64,000 bases of DNA from Paenalicyclobacillus mengziensis. GTDB lineage: Bacteria; Bacillota; Bacilli; Alicyclobacillales; Alicyclobacillaceae. Positions 41,769 through 50,751 of this stretch are shown here, in pieces. Made by a program: the position numbers and the translations under genes. The stretch covers positions 434,001-498,000 of the forward strand of contig NZ_CP071182.1 of NCBI RefSeq assembly GCF_017298635.1, written 5' to 3'. The first letter of the stretch is position 1, and every line of letters begins with the position of its first letter. Below the pieces are notes generated by a model. That model saw nothing but the letters and a program-made list of their open reading frames with translations. It ran no database searches and was not told where the DNA came from.

Positions 41769-43022
41769 TTGAAGACACTGGTCCAAAAGTTTGGCGGCAC
41801 CTCCGTTGCAACCAATTCAATCCGTCAAAAAGCGATAGCGCACGTTGCTGATGCCGTCCTCAAAGGATACCGTGTGGTCACTGTGGTGTCCGCAATGGGA
41901 CGAAGAGGAGACTCTTACGCGACCGACCAACTGCTCGGTATCGTTGAGGACCGAGAGACGGTTGATAGAGATGTAGATATTCTCCTGTCTTGTGGCGAGG
42001 CCATCTCTGCCGTGGTATTTGCGTCAGAGCTGCGCGAACAAGGTCTACAAACAACGGTACTGAGCGGCAGCCAGGCAGGAATCGTCACGGACACGAACCA
42101 CGGGAATGCACGGATTTTGCGTGTCTGCACAGAGCGGATGGTCCGCGAACTAGAGGACAATCACGTCGTTGTCGTGATGGGATTCCAAGGAGAAACGGAG
42201 TCGGGGGATGTCACGACACTCGGACGCGGCGGCAGTGATACGACCGCAACTGCGATTGGGACCGCCCTCCTAGCGGATCGTGTGGAAATTTTCTCGGATG
42301 TCGACGGGATTTTCACGGCGGACCCACGGTTGGTGAACACTGCCACGCTATTGCCACAACTGACGTACTCGGAGGCTTGTACAATGGCTGCTGAGGGAGC
42401 CAAGGTCATCCACCCGCGCGCGGTTGAGGTTGCCATGCAAACCAACATTCCGGTGTTGGTACGCAACACGAGTACGGATGCTCTTGGCACAAACATTGGT
42501 GCAGCCCGGGGAATGATTGAGGACGGCCAGCGATGTGGTGGGTGTATCATTGGAATCGCCCATGAGACAAATCGTGTGCAGGTTACAGTGAGGGCTAGCG
42601 GAGACGAACAACAGGTTGCATTTGCGGCCGTTTCGAGAGCTGGAGTACAGCCAGAGTTTTGTTTAGCCTCGCCGATGCATCTGTCATTCACCGTACCTGC
42701 AAGAGATGCGAAAAACGTTGCCCGTTGCCTTAATGAGACGCTTCAGGAGCACGAACTGGTGAAAAACTGTGCCCGGGTCTCGGTCGTTGGCACGAGACTA
42801 GATGAAATACCCGGACTGATGGGGCGGATGTTCGAAACGCTGGCAACCGCTCGCGTTCACGTCCTTCAGTCTGTAGATTCTCCGTCTGTTGTTCGTGTGT
42901 TGGTCCCTGAACCGGACGTGGAAAGGGCGGTACAGGCTCTGCACCTGTCGCTCATAGAAAACACGCTCGATGGATTCGAGCCGCGCAGTTTGACTGCAAT
43001 GGCTGCTTCTGGAGGCGATTGA
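41769..43022 (+). CDS. ask: aspartate kinase of the ectoine cluster (Ask_Ect type)
   Basis: A 417-residue aspartokinase: VQKFGGTSV at the N-terminus, GFQGETESGDVTTLGRGGSDTTA (substrate/ATP segment), FSDVDGIFTADPRLV, and two C-terminal ACT domains. Starts at TTG with AAGGAGGTG upstream. As the fifth gene of the cluster it supplies aspartyl phosphate for aspartate semialdehyde, and such copies are known to escape lysine/threonine feedback; whether this one does is not visible. After it comes the repeat island. Confidence 0.93.
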   Translation: MKTLVQKFGGTSVATNSIRQKAIAHVADAVLKGYRVVTVVSAMGRRGDSYATDQLLGIVEDRETVDRDVDILLSCGEAISAVVFASELREQGLQTTVLSGSQAGIVTDTNHGNARILRVCTERMVRELEDNHVVVVMGFQGETESGDVTTLGRGGSDTTATAIGTALLADRVEIFSDVDGIFTADPRLVNTATLLPQLTYSEACTMAAEGAKVIHPRAVEVAMQTNIPVLVRNTSTDALGTNIGAARGMIEDGQRCGGCIIGIAHETNRVQVTVRASGDEQQVAFAAVSRAGVQPEFCLASPMHLSFTVPARDAKNVARCLNETLQEHELVKNCARVSVVGTRLDEIPGLMGRMFETLATARVHVLQSVDSPSVVRVLVPEPDVERAVQALHLSLIENTLDGFEPRSLTAMAASGGD

Positions 43023-43085
43023 GCGGGCATAGGTGTTTGATGTACCTGACATCACTGATATCACCCGAGATCATGCTGTCGGGTT

Positions 43086-43118
43086 TTGACAAAGCCCCCG
43101 TTTTGGGGGCTTTGTCAA
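43086..43118. repeat. duplicated hairpin, copy 1
   Basis: Perfect 14-bp arms TTGACAAAGCCCCC / GGGGGCTTTGTCAA with loop GTTTT, then ACGTTACTCTGTGCTCA. No T-run follows. The hairpin and about 15 flanking bases recur at 43519 with one mismatch. Confidence 0.85.
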
Positions 43119-43192
43119 CGTTACTCTGTGCTCAATCACAGCAAAAATTATCCGGCAGTCCAAGTAAAAGAACCCTTCAGGTGTTTCTTCAT

Positions 43193-43416
43193 AATAACGC
43201 GCCGCGATTAACGCGCTGTCAAAGCGTTATTGGAATGGACCTGAGTTGAGCTGACAAGAAATAACGCGTTGTAGAAGCGTTAAAGCTCTCAGCCTTCGCA
43301 AATAACGCGTTGTAGAAGCGTTATCCGATCCGCTTTAGACAATAACGCGCCAAGAGCGCGTTATTTCAACTGAATCTGTCTTGCGCAGGCTCAATAACGC
43401 GTTTAGAACTCGTTAT
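43193..43416. repeat. cluster of five AATAACGCG palindromes, locus 3
   Basis: Units at 43193-43232, 43259-43282, 43301-43324, 43341-43365 and 43393-43416, spaced roughly 40-65 bases apart. The fourth is perfect: AATAACGCGC-CAAGA-GCGCGTTATT. The second and third share AAATAACGCGTTGTAGAAGC, so local duplication has occurred. Confidence 0.8.
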
Positions 43417-43518
43417 GCACAAAAGCGTCCCTGAATGCGTCCCTGAATGCGCCCCGAAAAACCTCCTCGAAAGCCCCCCGATAGCGCGATTGAGGACATA
43501 TGCACGCGAGTCAGATGG

Positions 43519-43551
43519 TTGACAAAGCCCCCGTTTTGGGGGCTTTGTCAA
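43519..43551. repeat. duplicated hairpin, copy 2
   Basis: Identical to 43086-43118 over all 33 bases, followed by ACGTTCCTCTGTGCTCA. It closes the repeat island on the fhs side. Confidence 0.85.
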
Positions 43552-43707
43552 CGTTCCTCTGTGCTCATGAAATTGGTTTTCAGACACAGGCACTCCATGT
43601 GAAACTTTTGTGAGTAGGTTAAAATGCAAAGTACGTGTAAACGCTTGCGACAAGTTTTGGTCTAAAATGTGAATGGAAGTCAAGTCGGCAAAGGTGGCGG
43701 ATAACGG

Positions 43708-45396
43708 ATGAAAAGGGAGACGGATGTTGTAAGAAGCGACATCGAAATTGCACAGTCCGCACAACTGCTTCCAATCCGTGAGGTGGCAGAGAAGCTTGGA
43801 CTGACAGAACAAGACATTATTCCGTATGGGCGAGACAAAGCCAAAATTGATCTTGCGGCAAGAGAACGTCATCCGAGGACCGCAACAGGTAAACTGGTCT
43901 TGGTCACGGCGATGAGCCCAACGCCTGCCGGAGAAGGCAAATCGACTGTAACAATTGGCCTAGCCCAGGCTCTAAACCGCATCGGGAAACGGGCTGTAGC
44001 TGCTCTTCGTGAACCGTCTCTCGGGCCGAACTTTGGTTTAAAGGGTGGGGCTGCAGGTGGCGGTTATTCACAGGTGGTCCCGATGGAAGATATTAACCTC
44101 CACTTCACCGGGGATTTCCACGCTATTACCACGGCACACAACCTGCTCGCGGCTGTCATTGATAATCACCTTTACCAAGGTAACGCACTGCAGCTCGACC
44201 CGAATCGGATGGTTTGGAAACGTGTTCTTGATATGAACGACAGAGCCCTGCGGCAGATTGTGATTGGACTTGGAGGCAAAAACGGCGTTACGCGCGAGAG
44301 CGGATTTGACATTACCGTTGCATCAGAAATCATGGCGATTCTCTGCCTCGTAGAAGACCTCACGGAACTGAAAGAAGCCCTTGGCCGCATTTTGATTGGC
44401 TACACGTACGACAAAAATCCAGTCTACGTGAAGGACCTTCATGTCGAAGGGGCGATGGCAGCGGTGCTCAAGCATGCCATTCACCCGAACTTGGTGCAAA
44501 CCCTTGAAGGCACGCCGGCGCTGATTCACGGTGGACCGTTTGCGAACATCGCCCACGGCTGCAACAGTCTGACAGCAACCAAGATGGCGCTGCAGTTTGG
44601 TGAGTATGTGGTCACGGAAGCCGGGTTCGGTGCAGACTTGGGGGCAGAAAAGTTCTTCGATATTAAGTGCCGAAAAGGGAACCTTCAACCTGAAGCGGTC
44701 GTTCTCGTCGCCACGGTCCGGGCGCTAAAATATCACGGCGGTGTGTCTCGGAAGGACCTGAACATCGAAAATCTGGATGCCATTGCACGTGGCTTCGCAA
44801 ACCTGCTGCATCACGTACGGATTGTCGAGCGTGCAGGTCTTCCATTTGTCGTGGCACTCAATCATTTTACGATGGATACACAGGAAGAGCTCGATTTTGT
44901 CCGAACACTGTGCAAGGAGCATGGGTTCCCAGTGGCTTTGACAGATGTCTTTGCAGAAGGCGGAGCCGGTGGAATTGAACTTGCAGAAAAGGTCGTTTAC
45001 GCGGTCGAACACTCAACCCAGACATTTCACCCCATCTATGACCTACAAGGGTCCATTCGCGACAAAATCGAGGCCATCTGCAAAGACGTCTATGAAGCCG
45101 ACGGTGTGGTGTTTACAGATGAGGCACGCCGGCAAATGATAGACTGTGAAAAGCACGGCTGGGGTGGGCTCCCTATCTGTATGGCAAAAACACAGTATTC
45201 ATTTTCGGATAACCCAAAGGCGATTGGCGATGCGAAAGGTTTTGTGATTACCGTTCGTGAGATTCGACCGTCCCTCGGTGCTGGGTTCCTCGTTTGTCTT
45301 ACAGGGGACATCATGACGATGCCTGGGTTGCCAAAAGAGCCTACAGCTTTGAAGATAGACATCAACGACGAAGGGAATATTACAGGTTTGTTTTAA
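43708..45396 (+). CDS. fhs: formate-tetrahydrofolate ligase
   Basis: A 562-residue full-length enzyme. The ATP-binding segment is [49 protein letters not shown] and [19 protein letters not shown] are family signatures. It joins formate to tetrahydrofolate with ATP in one-carbon metabolism. ATG 43708 has AAGGTGGCGGATAACGG-type weak ribosome site context; the N-terminus [22 protein letters not shown] fits the family. The SGNH hydrolase gene follows 22 bases later. Confidence 0.95.
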   Translation: MKRETDVVRSDIEIAQSAQLLPIREVAEKLGLTEQDIIPYGRDKAKIDLAARERHPRTATGKLVLVTAMSPTPAGEGKSTVTIGLAQALNRIGKRAVAALREPSLGPNFGLKGGAAGGGYSQVVPMEDINLHFTGDFHAITTAHNLLAAVIDNHLYQGNALQLDPNRMVWKRVLDMNDRALRQIVIGLGGKNGVTRESGFDITVASEIMAILCLVEDLTELKEALGRILIGYTYDKNPVYVKDLHVEGAMAAVLKHAIHPNLVQTLEGTPALIHGGPFANIAHGCNSLTATKMALQFGEYVVTEAGFGADLGAEKFFDIKCRKGNLQPEAVVLVATVRALKYHGGVSRKDLNIENLDAIARGFANLLHHVRIVERAGLPFVVALNHFTMDTQEELDFVRTLCKEHGFPVALTDVFAEGGAGGIELAEKVVYAVEHSTQTFHPIYDLQGSIRDKIEAICKDVYEADGVVFTDEARRQMIDCEKHGWGGLPICMAKTQYSFSDNPKAIGDAKGFVITVREIRPSLGAGFLVCLTGDIMTMPGLPKEPTALKIDINDEGNITGLF

Positions 45397-45418
45397 AACC
45401 GCGAAGGAGAATGAATGG

Positions 45419-46060
45419 ATGGTCATTCGGCCAACGAGTAAGTTGCTGATGATAGGTGACTCCATCACAGATTGCAATCGTGCCAGACCCGTAGGAGAGG
45501 CGCCGGCTGGCGGGCTTGGTCAGGGCTACGTGGCCTTGGTCGATGCCCTTCTCACAACCAAATACCCAGATTACCAAATTCGCGTGCAAAACGTGGGCAC
45601 AAGTGGGGAGACTGTGCGCCATCTCGCTGCACGGTGGCAACACGACGTCCTCGACTTGCGCCCGGACTTTGTGTCTGTCCTCATCGGGATTAACGACGTG
45701 TGGAGGCAGTTTGACAGCCCTCTTCGGATTGAATCGCACGTCTATCTAGAAGAATACGAACTAACGCTTGACACGCTCGTGGTTCAGACACTTCCTCATG
45801 TCGAGGGCATGATTCTCATGACGCCGTTTTTCCTGGAACTGAGCACAGCCGATCCGATGCGCGCCACCATGGACCTTTACGGCCAAGCGGTAAAGCGGAT
45901 TGCACAGCGTCACAAGACGCGATTCATCGACATCCAATCGGCGTTTGATCAGTTGATGCAATACGTTTACGGCGGGACTTTGGCACTAGACCGGGTTCAT
46001 CCCAGTATGGCAGGACACATGCTGATTGCCGATGCCTTTATAGAGGAAATTACTCGGTGA
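45419..46060 (+). CDS. SGNH/GDSL-type esterase
   Basis: A 213-residue hydrolase with block I MIGDSITDCNRARPVGEAP (catalytic Ser in GDSIT), the Gly in GTSGETVRHLAARW, Asn in IGINDVWRQ and the C-terminal DRVHPSMAGHMLIA (catalytic Asp-x-x-His). Members hydrolyse esters, acylated sugars or lysophospholipids. No signal peptide: cytoplasmic. AAGGAG lies nine bases before ATG 45419. The 3' end overlaps the convergent helicase gene by 11 bases. Confidence 0.9.
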   Translation: MVIRPTSKLLMIGDSITDCNRARPVGEAPAGGLGQGYVALVDALLTTKYPDYQIRVQNVGTSGETVRHLAARWQHDVLDLRPDFVSVLIGINDVWRQFDSPLRIESHVYLEEYELTLDTLVVQTLPHVEGMILMTPFFLELSTADPMRATMDLYGQAVKRIAQRHKTRFIDIQSAFDQLMQYVYGGTLALDRVHPSMAGHMLIADAFIEEITR

Positions 46061-48410
46061 CATACGTTGATTCAGAGACGCCGCGCAAAAACGGGCTCAT
46101 CTTTTCGATGTAGTACACGTGTAACTCGTGCATGGCTCTCGTACAGGCCGTGTACAGGAGTTTTTGTTCATGAGCGCGGCTGTACTCTTTCTCGGACGCG
46201 TCAAATAGTATCACAGCGTCAAACTCTACACCTTTTGCAAGGTAGGCAGGAATGACTGTCACACCAGACTGGTATCTGGATGTGCTCCTGTCGATGAGGT
46301 TGGTTTGCACATCAAAAGCCTTGAGATCTAGGTGTACCTCTTTGCTTTCTGCCTGCGTCTTGCACACAACAGCAATGGTTCGATGTTGTCTTTCCTGTAG
46401 TTCCCGAATCCGTTGTATCACTTGCCGCATTAATTCGTACCTATCCGGTACAGCGACCAGGCTCGGTTTACGGCCTTCACGGTGAAACGCATCAATCGTT
46501 GCGCCTTGAGCAAGGATGCCCTTTGTAAACAGAACAATTTGCTCTGTGGAGCGGTAGCTCTTGGAAAACCGATAGGTCTCTGTCGCTTGTCCTTGGTACA
46601 AAGTCAGGAGAGACGCAAAAGCGTTGCTCTGTTCTCCGATGGACGCATGAACGTGGATTGCCTGGTTTCTATCACCGAGAACTGTCAGGCGTGCATGCGG
46701 AAACAACTGTTTGATGCACGCGAACTGAAACGGTGAGTAGTCCTGTGCTTCGTCAATGAACACGTGCCGAATGGCGTTGTTTACTCGTATCCCCTCGAGA
46801 CGCTCGCGAAGGTACACATACGGTGTCGCATCTTCGTAAGTCAATCGTTTGTTATCGAGAAAAGCGACAGTCTGAGCACAGATATCGTGCCATAGCGGAG
46901 GTAAATCCACTTTTTTGACGAGACGAAGGGCAATCTCCGAATTACGAAACATTTGCCGATAGACAGCCGGAACGTCAACATACCGGAGCTCTTTGACCGC
47001 CTTTCTCAGGCGGCGGAAGTGTTTGTCGATGACAATTTCAGCGAGCGTATCCCGTTCCCGCGCGGCGTCTTCGAAGCTGCCCTGCGTGAACTGCCCGCGG
47101 CGTGTTAACCTCGTGAATACTTTATGGTAGGTATCACTGTCGAGAAGCTCGATTTCTTCCTCCACCCACTTCTGGCTCTTCTGCCGCGTTGCTTCACTTT
47201 TGAGTTCTTCGAGAATCCATTGACTGAGAAAACGCAGTCGATTTGGGATGGACACCGAAGCGTCGTAGCTGTAAAACTGGCGCTTGATGCGCTTGCCTGA
47301 AACAATGACTTTGCCTCGAAACTTCAGACCCCTAAAAATAAGCCCGTCTGTGCTAAGCCAGCCAAGGTACTTGTCAATGAGGTCTTTGAACGCAAGCCCG
47401 GCCTTGTAACGGATGCCTTCAATCCGTGCTGAGTAGCCCGGAGAATCGATATCCGTCAGAATGGTTTCCATCTGTTCAAACGGGTCCTCAAGGCTGAGCA
47501 TATGGCCAACGGGGCCCTGAAGATAATCCGGAAAGGTGGTCTGGTTCATGTTTTCCTCGCCCAATTCCGGAAGAACAGTCGCGACGTAACTGCTAAACAG
47601 CGGATTCGGGGAGAACATCACAACTTGATTTGCCTTTAGGTGTTCACGGTATCGGTACAAGAGATAGGCGATACGTTGCATGGCGGCAGAGGTCTTACCG
47701 CTGCCGGCAGCTCCTTCGACAATCACAAGCCGATGGAGGGTGTCGCGAATGACCGCGTTTTGTTCGCGCTGAATCGTAGCGACGATACTCTTCATCTGGG
47801 TGTCCGCATGTTGTCCGAGCACTTCTTGGAGCAGTTCATCGCCGATTGTCACACCTGTGTCAAACATGCTCAGGATACGGCTGTTCTTGATGAGGTACTG
47901 TCGCTTGACATCGAGCGTGCCTTGAATGATGCCATCCGGTGCAGTGTATTCTGCCGGCCCCGGTACGTAGTCGTAGTACAGGCTCGAAATCGGTGCCCGC
48001 CAGTCATGCACGAGAAAATTGTCACCGCTTGAGTCTGCGAAGGAGCTGATGCCGAGGTACACAGGTTCTGAACTTGTCTCTCCGTCTGCACGGAAGTCAA
48101 TGCGCCCAAAATAGGGGGACTGCACGAGGCGCATCAGCGTCTTTAATTGCTGACGGGCATTCTGATGACTGCGCTCCTGTTCTGACAGAACTTCCGCCTG
48201 CTGCCGAATGCTCGCCATCGTTTCAGCGGCTTCCGCTCTGTCTTCAAAGTTGACTGTGACTTCTTCCCAGAAGTCCCGTCGGATATCAACGATGTCGGAC
48301 TGGATGCCTTCTACCCGCTGGCGCAGGATGGCGATTTGTCGGGACACTTCCCCAACCACTCTATCAACTCGAAGCTGTTCTTCTTTCCATTCCTGTGCGT
48401 CATTTTCCAA
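46050..48410 (-). CDS. helD: HelD-type superfamily 1 ATPase (RNA polymerase recycling factor)
   Basis: A 786-residue UvrD/Rep-like helicase. The first ~95 residues form the long coiled arm typical of HelD (ESQ-rich heptads). Walker A is VEGAAGSGKTSAAMQR at about 231-246; HVFIDEAQDYSPFQ is Walker B; TYRFSKSYRST and AKGVEFDAVI are late SF1 motifs. HelD removes stalled RNA polymerase from DNA. The likely start is TTG 48410 behind AGAGGGG. The annotation as HelD rather than a DNA helicase rests on the N-terminal arm and overall length. Confidence 0.85.
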   Translation of the reverse strand: MENDAQEWKEEQLRVDRVVGEVSRQIAILRQRVEGIQSDIVDIRRDFWEEVTVNFEDRAEAAETMASIRQQAEVLSEQERSHQNARQQLKTLMRLVQSPYFGRIDFRADGETSSEPVYLGISSFADSSGDNFLVHDWRAPISSLYYDYVPGPAEYTAPDGIIQGTLDVKRQYLIKNSRILSMFDTGVTIGDELLQEVLGQHADTQMKSIVATIQREQNAVIRDTLHRLVIVEGAAGSGKTSAAMQRIAYLLYRYREHLKANQVVMFSPNPLFSSYVATVLPELGEENMNQTTFPDYLQGPVGHMLSLEDPFEQMETILTDIDSPGYSARIEGIRYKAGLAFKDLIDKYLGWLSTDGLIFRGLKFRGKVIVSGKRIKRQFYSYDASVSIPNRLRFLSQWILEELKSEATRQKSQKWVEEEIELLDSDTYHKVFTRLTRRGQFTQGSFEDAARERDTLAEIVIDKHFRRLRKAVKELRYVDVPAVYRQMFRNSEIALRLVKKVDLPPLWHDICAQTVAFLDNKRLTYEDATPYVYLRERLEGIRVNNAIRHVFIDEAQDYSPFQFACIKQLFPHARLTVLGDRNQAIHVHASIGEQSNAFASLLTLYQGQATETYRFSKSYRSTEQIVLFTKGILAQGATIDAFHREGRKPSLVAVPDRYELMRQVIQRIRELQERQHRTIAVVCKTQAESKEVHLDLKAFDVQTNLIDRSTSRYQSGVTVIPAYLAKGVEFDAVILFDASEKEYSRAHEQKLLYTACTRAMHELHVYYIEKMSPFLRGVSESTYVTE

Positions 48411-48485
48411 TTCAATCGCCCCTCTGCAATTTAAGCATGCCCAAGATGAATGACGGCAGCGTGAAGAATGCCTCTAAGAGGATAT

Positions 48486-48514
48486 TGACAGATGTCGTAC
48501 CAAGTTGTAGAATG
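48486..48514 (+). promoter_or_regulatory. sigma-A promoter of the fixABCX leader
   Basis: Consensus TTGACA and TAGAAT separated by exactly 17 bases; predicted start near 48521. Confidence 0.75.
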
Positions 48515-48520
48515 ATAGTA

Positions 48521-48646
48521 ACGATATAAAGTGGGCTTTCTTTATTCTCATAATTGAGATGTGGAGCCGTTGTCTATTGTATCCAACCACGACCATTCAT
48601 GCAATGCTTTGATGACAGAGCATTGTTGTGAGGCGTGGTTTTTTTG
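48521..48646 (+). ncRNA. candidate leader RNA/attenuator or small RNA upstream of fixABCX
   Basis: A strong promoter is followed about 65 bases later by a terminator-like structure: AACCACG/CGTGGTT arms enclosing an inner CAATGCT/AGCATTG stem, then six further T's (48585-48646). The first gene starts only at 48778. Transcripts would either end here, giving a ~125-base RNA, or read through into fixA, so regulated termination is likely. No known riboswitch class was recognised. Confidence 0.5.
48585..48646 (+). terminator. intrinsic terminator in fixABCX leader
   Basis: Outer stem AACCACG/CGTGGTT and inner stem CAATGCT/AGCATTG, followed by a run of T. On the plus strand no gene precedes it. 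Confidence 0.65.
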
Positions 48647-48777
48647 ATGCTAAGAGCAAATTCTCGTGACCAGGCCAGTGAATCATCCAAAATTCAAAGC
48701 GTATATATGTACCACGGTTGCTTGGATATAACGGAAATATCTGACGCATTATGTTTTCACGGAAGGGAGGACAAGGA

Positions 48778-49611
48778 TTGCTGCATCTCGTTGTATGCAT
48801 CAAACAGGTCCCAGACAGTCGTGAGATACGGATTGACCCGAAGACGAACACCTTGGTCCGTCAGGGCGTACCAGCCATTGTCAACTACTATGACCTGCAT
48901 GCGCTGGAAGCTGCGCTCTCGCTAAAAGACGAGTACGGTGCTCGCGTAACCGTCATTTCAATGGGTCCCCCATCCGCCGAGAAGGCTTTGAAGCAGTGCA
49001 TTTCAATGGGGGCTGATGAAGGCGTCCTGGTGAGTGACAGGGCATTTGCAGGGGCGGATACACTTGCTACATCCTATGTGGTGGCCTTGACGATTCAAAA
49101 AGTGGAAGACACTTGGGGGACTGTCGACCTCATTTTTTGCGGCAAACAGACCCTTGACGGCGATACAGGTCAAGTGGGTCCGGGAGTGGCATGTCGGCTC
49201 GACATCGATCAATTAACATACGTCGAGAAGTTAGAATCTTTAGATATGGAGAATCGAGTGATTACGGTTCACCGGCATTTGGAAGACGGCGTCGAGCGAA
49301 TCAGAGCAAAGTTACCTGTACTCATCACGGCGTTGTCCGAGTTAAACCGCCCTCGCCGTGCATCGCTGCCCGGTGTCCTTCGAGCCGCCAGGTACAAGCC
49401 TATCGTGTGGAGCACAAAGGATTTTCCCGATCTCGATCGTACAAAGATCGGACTCAAGGGCTCACCTACGATTGTCTCCAAAACGTGGGTGCCGGAACCA
49501 AGACAAGTCAATACCGAGGTCATCACGACTGACGACGCAGAAGCCGCTTGTGACACACTGGTTCATCGTTTATCTGAAGTGGGATTGGCTGAGACGCTCT
49601 GCTGGTCCTAA
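48778..49611 (+). CDS. fixA: electron transfer flavoprotein beta subunit (FixA)
   Basis: A 277-residue EtfB: LHLVVCIKQVPDSREIRIDPKTNTLVRQG, the ADALEAAL-type segment YYDLHALEAAL, and the nucleotide loop CGKQTLDGDTGQVGPGVA. Bifurcating EtfB proteins use NADH and FAD here. TTG 48778 has GGGAGG eight bases upstream; an ATG at 48751 lacks a ribosome site. It begins fixABCX, which sends electrons from NADH both to quinone and to ferredoxin or flavodoxin. Confidence 0.92.
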   Translation: MLHLVVCIKQVPDSREIRIDPKTNTLVRQGVPAIVNYYDLHALEAALSLKDEYGARVTVISMGPPSAEKALKQCISMGADEGVLVSDRAFAGADTLATSYVVALTIQKVEDTWGTVDLIFCGKQTLDGDTGQVGPGVACRLDIDQLTYVEKLESLDMENRVITVHRHLEDGVERIRAKLPVLITALSELNRPRRASLPGVLRAARYKPIVWSTKDFPDLDRTKIGLKGSPTIVSKTWVPEPRQVNTEVITTDDAEAACDTLVHRLSEVGLAETLCWS

Positions 49612-49623
49612 GGGGGGCAGAAA

Positions 49624-50724
49624 ATGGCTGAAACAAGTCCGAAAAAAAGAAAGCCAATGATTGGCTTGCAACCCGAAGGGGATGTGGATTGGTCTGAGTA
49701 CCGCGGCGTTTTAGTGGTCGTCGAGCAGAGAGCGGGCGTCGCTAAACCCGTCTCCTGGCAACTCATTGGTGAGGCGAAGCGGCTGGCAGAAAAATTGGCT
49801 GCTCCTGTCAGTGCACTGGTGATGGGGGCGAACGTCTCTTCACTGGCACAGGAGGCCATCTATTACGGGGCCGATGTCGTTTATGTTTGCGACGCCCCTG
49901 AGCTGGAACACTATCGGACCCGCCCTTACAGTCGCGTCTGTCTTCACGTCATTCGCCAGTTTAAGCCGGAGATTGTACTGATGGGCGCAACAAATACAGG
50001 GCGCGATCTCGCTGGTGCGATTGCCACACATTTGCCAACAGGTCTGACTGCGGACTCCACGGAACTCGATGTCGATGAAGACCGGCTGCTGTTGGCCAGT
50101 CGTCCGGCGTTTTCCGAGAAAATGCTGGCTACGATTCTGTGTAAACAGTTTAAACCGCAAATGGCCACTGCTCGCGCGGGTGTATTTGCTCCAAACCCGC
50201 GTGATACATCTCGGACGGGTGAAGTTGTCGTTGTTGCGCCGCAGATGAACCCTGATGAGATTGCGACCGAAGTTATCGAGTTTCTCGAGGAGCAGAAGAA
50301 AGTCAACCTTCAAGACGCGGAAGTCATTGTAGCGGGGGGACGCGGGCTCGGTAGTCCGGCAGCGTTTGAATTGCTTCGGGAGCTTGCCGACGCTCTTGGC
50401 GGAGTTGTTGGTGCATCTCGGGCGGTCGTTGATATGGGGTGGATTTCCCATGACCATCAAGTCGGACAGACAGGCGTAACCGTCCGTCCGAAGTTATACA
50501 TTGCAGTTGGTATTTCAGGTGCTGTTCAACATGTGGTCGGCATGCAGAACTCCACTTGGATTGTCGCCATCAACAAAGACCCAGATGCGCCGATTTTTAA
50601 AATTGCCCATTACGGACTTGTGGGGGACCTGTTCCAACTCGTACCGGCACTGACCAAAGCAGTCAAGTCTCGAAAAGCAAACGGGCAGTCTGCGACCGCA
50701 GGGGTTTCAGGGCCAACTACGTAG
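49624..50724 (+). CDS. fixB: electron transfer flavoprotein alpha subunit (FixB)
   Basis: A 366-residue EtfA. The C-terminal FAD domain shows VAGGRGLGSPAAFELLRELADALGGVVGASRAVVDMGW, GQTGVTVRPKLYIAVGISGAVQH and the family end INKDPDAPIFKIAHYGLVGD. An N-terminal extension of about 30 residues (KKRKPMIGLQPEGDVDWSEYRG) is typical of FixB-type proteins. Start ATG behind AAGGGGGG. Confidence 0.94.
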   Translation: MAETSPKKRKPMIGLQPEGDVDWSEYRGVLVVVEQRAGVAKPVSWQLIGEAKRLAEKLAAPVSALVMGANVSSLAQEAIYYGADVVYVCDAPELEHYRTRPYSRVCLHVIRQFKPEIVLMGATNTGRDLAGAIATHLPTGLTADSTELDVDEDRLLLASRPAFSEKMLATILCKQFKPQMATARAGVFAPNPRDTSRTGEVVVVAPQMNPDEIATEVIEFLEEQKKVNLQDAEVIVAGGRGLGSPAAFELLRELADALGGVVGASRAVVDMGWISHDHQVGQTGVTVRPKLYIAVGISGAVQHVVGMQNSTWIVAINKDPDAPIFKIAHYGLVGDLFQLVPALTKAVKSRKANGQSATAGVSGPTT

Positions 50725-50751
50725 TCATTTGGAAGCATTGGAGATGAGGAT

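Larger units (their letters stand above)
43023..43707. other. 685-base gene-free repeat island
   Basis: The stretch between ask and fhs has no credible gene. It holds two copies of a 33-base perfect hairpin (43086-43118, 43519-43551), five AATAACGCG-type palindromes between them (43193-43416), and a 12-bp tandem GCGTCCCTGAAT (43425-43448). Confidence 0.75.

Noticed and set aside
43086..43118. Ordinary terminator of the ectoine operon
   Set aside because: It may stop transcription, but there is no T-run and the exact hairpin with flanks is repeated at 43519, so it is reported as a repeat.
43193..43416. Possible CRISPR array
   Set aside because: The units are palindromes of unequal length with irregular spacing and two nearly identical neighbours, without constant repeats, unique spacers of one size, or cas genes.
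48597..48925. Open frames over the fixABCX leader on both strands
   Set aside because: They overlap the hairpin and the start of fixA and show no protein features.
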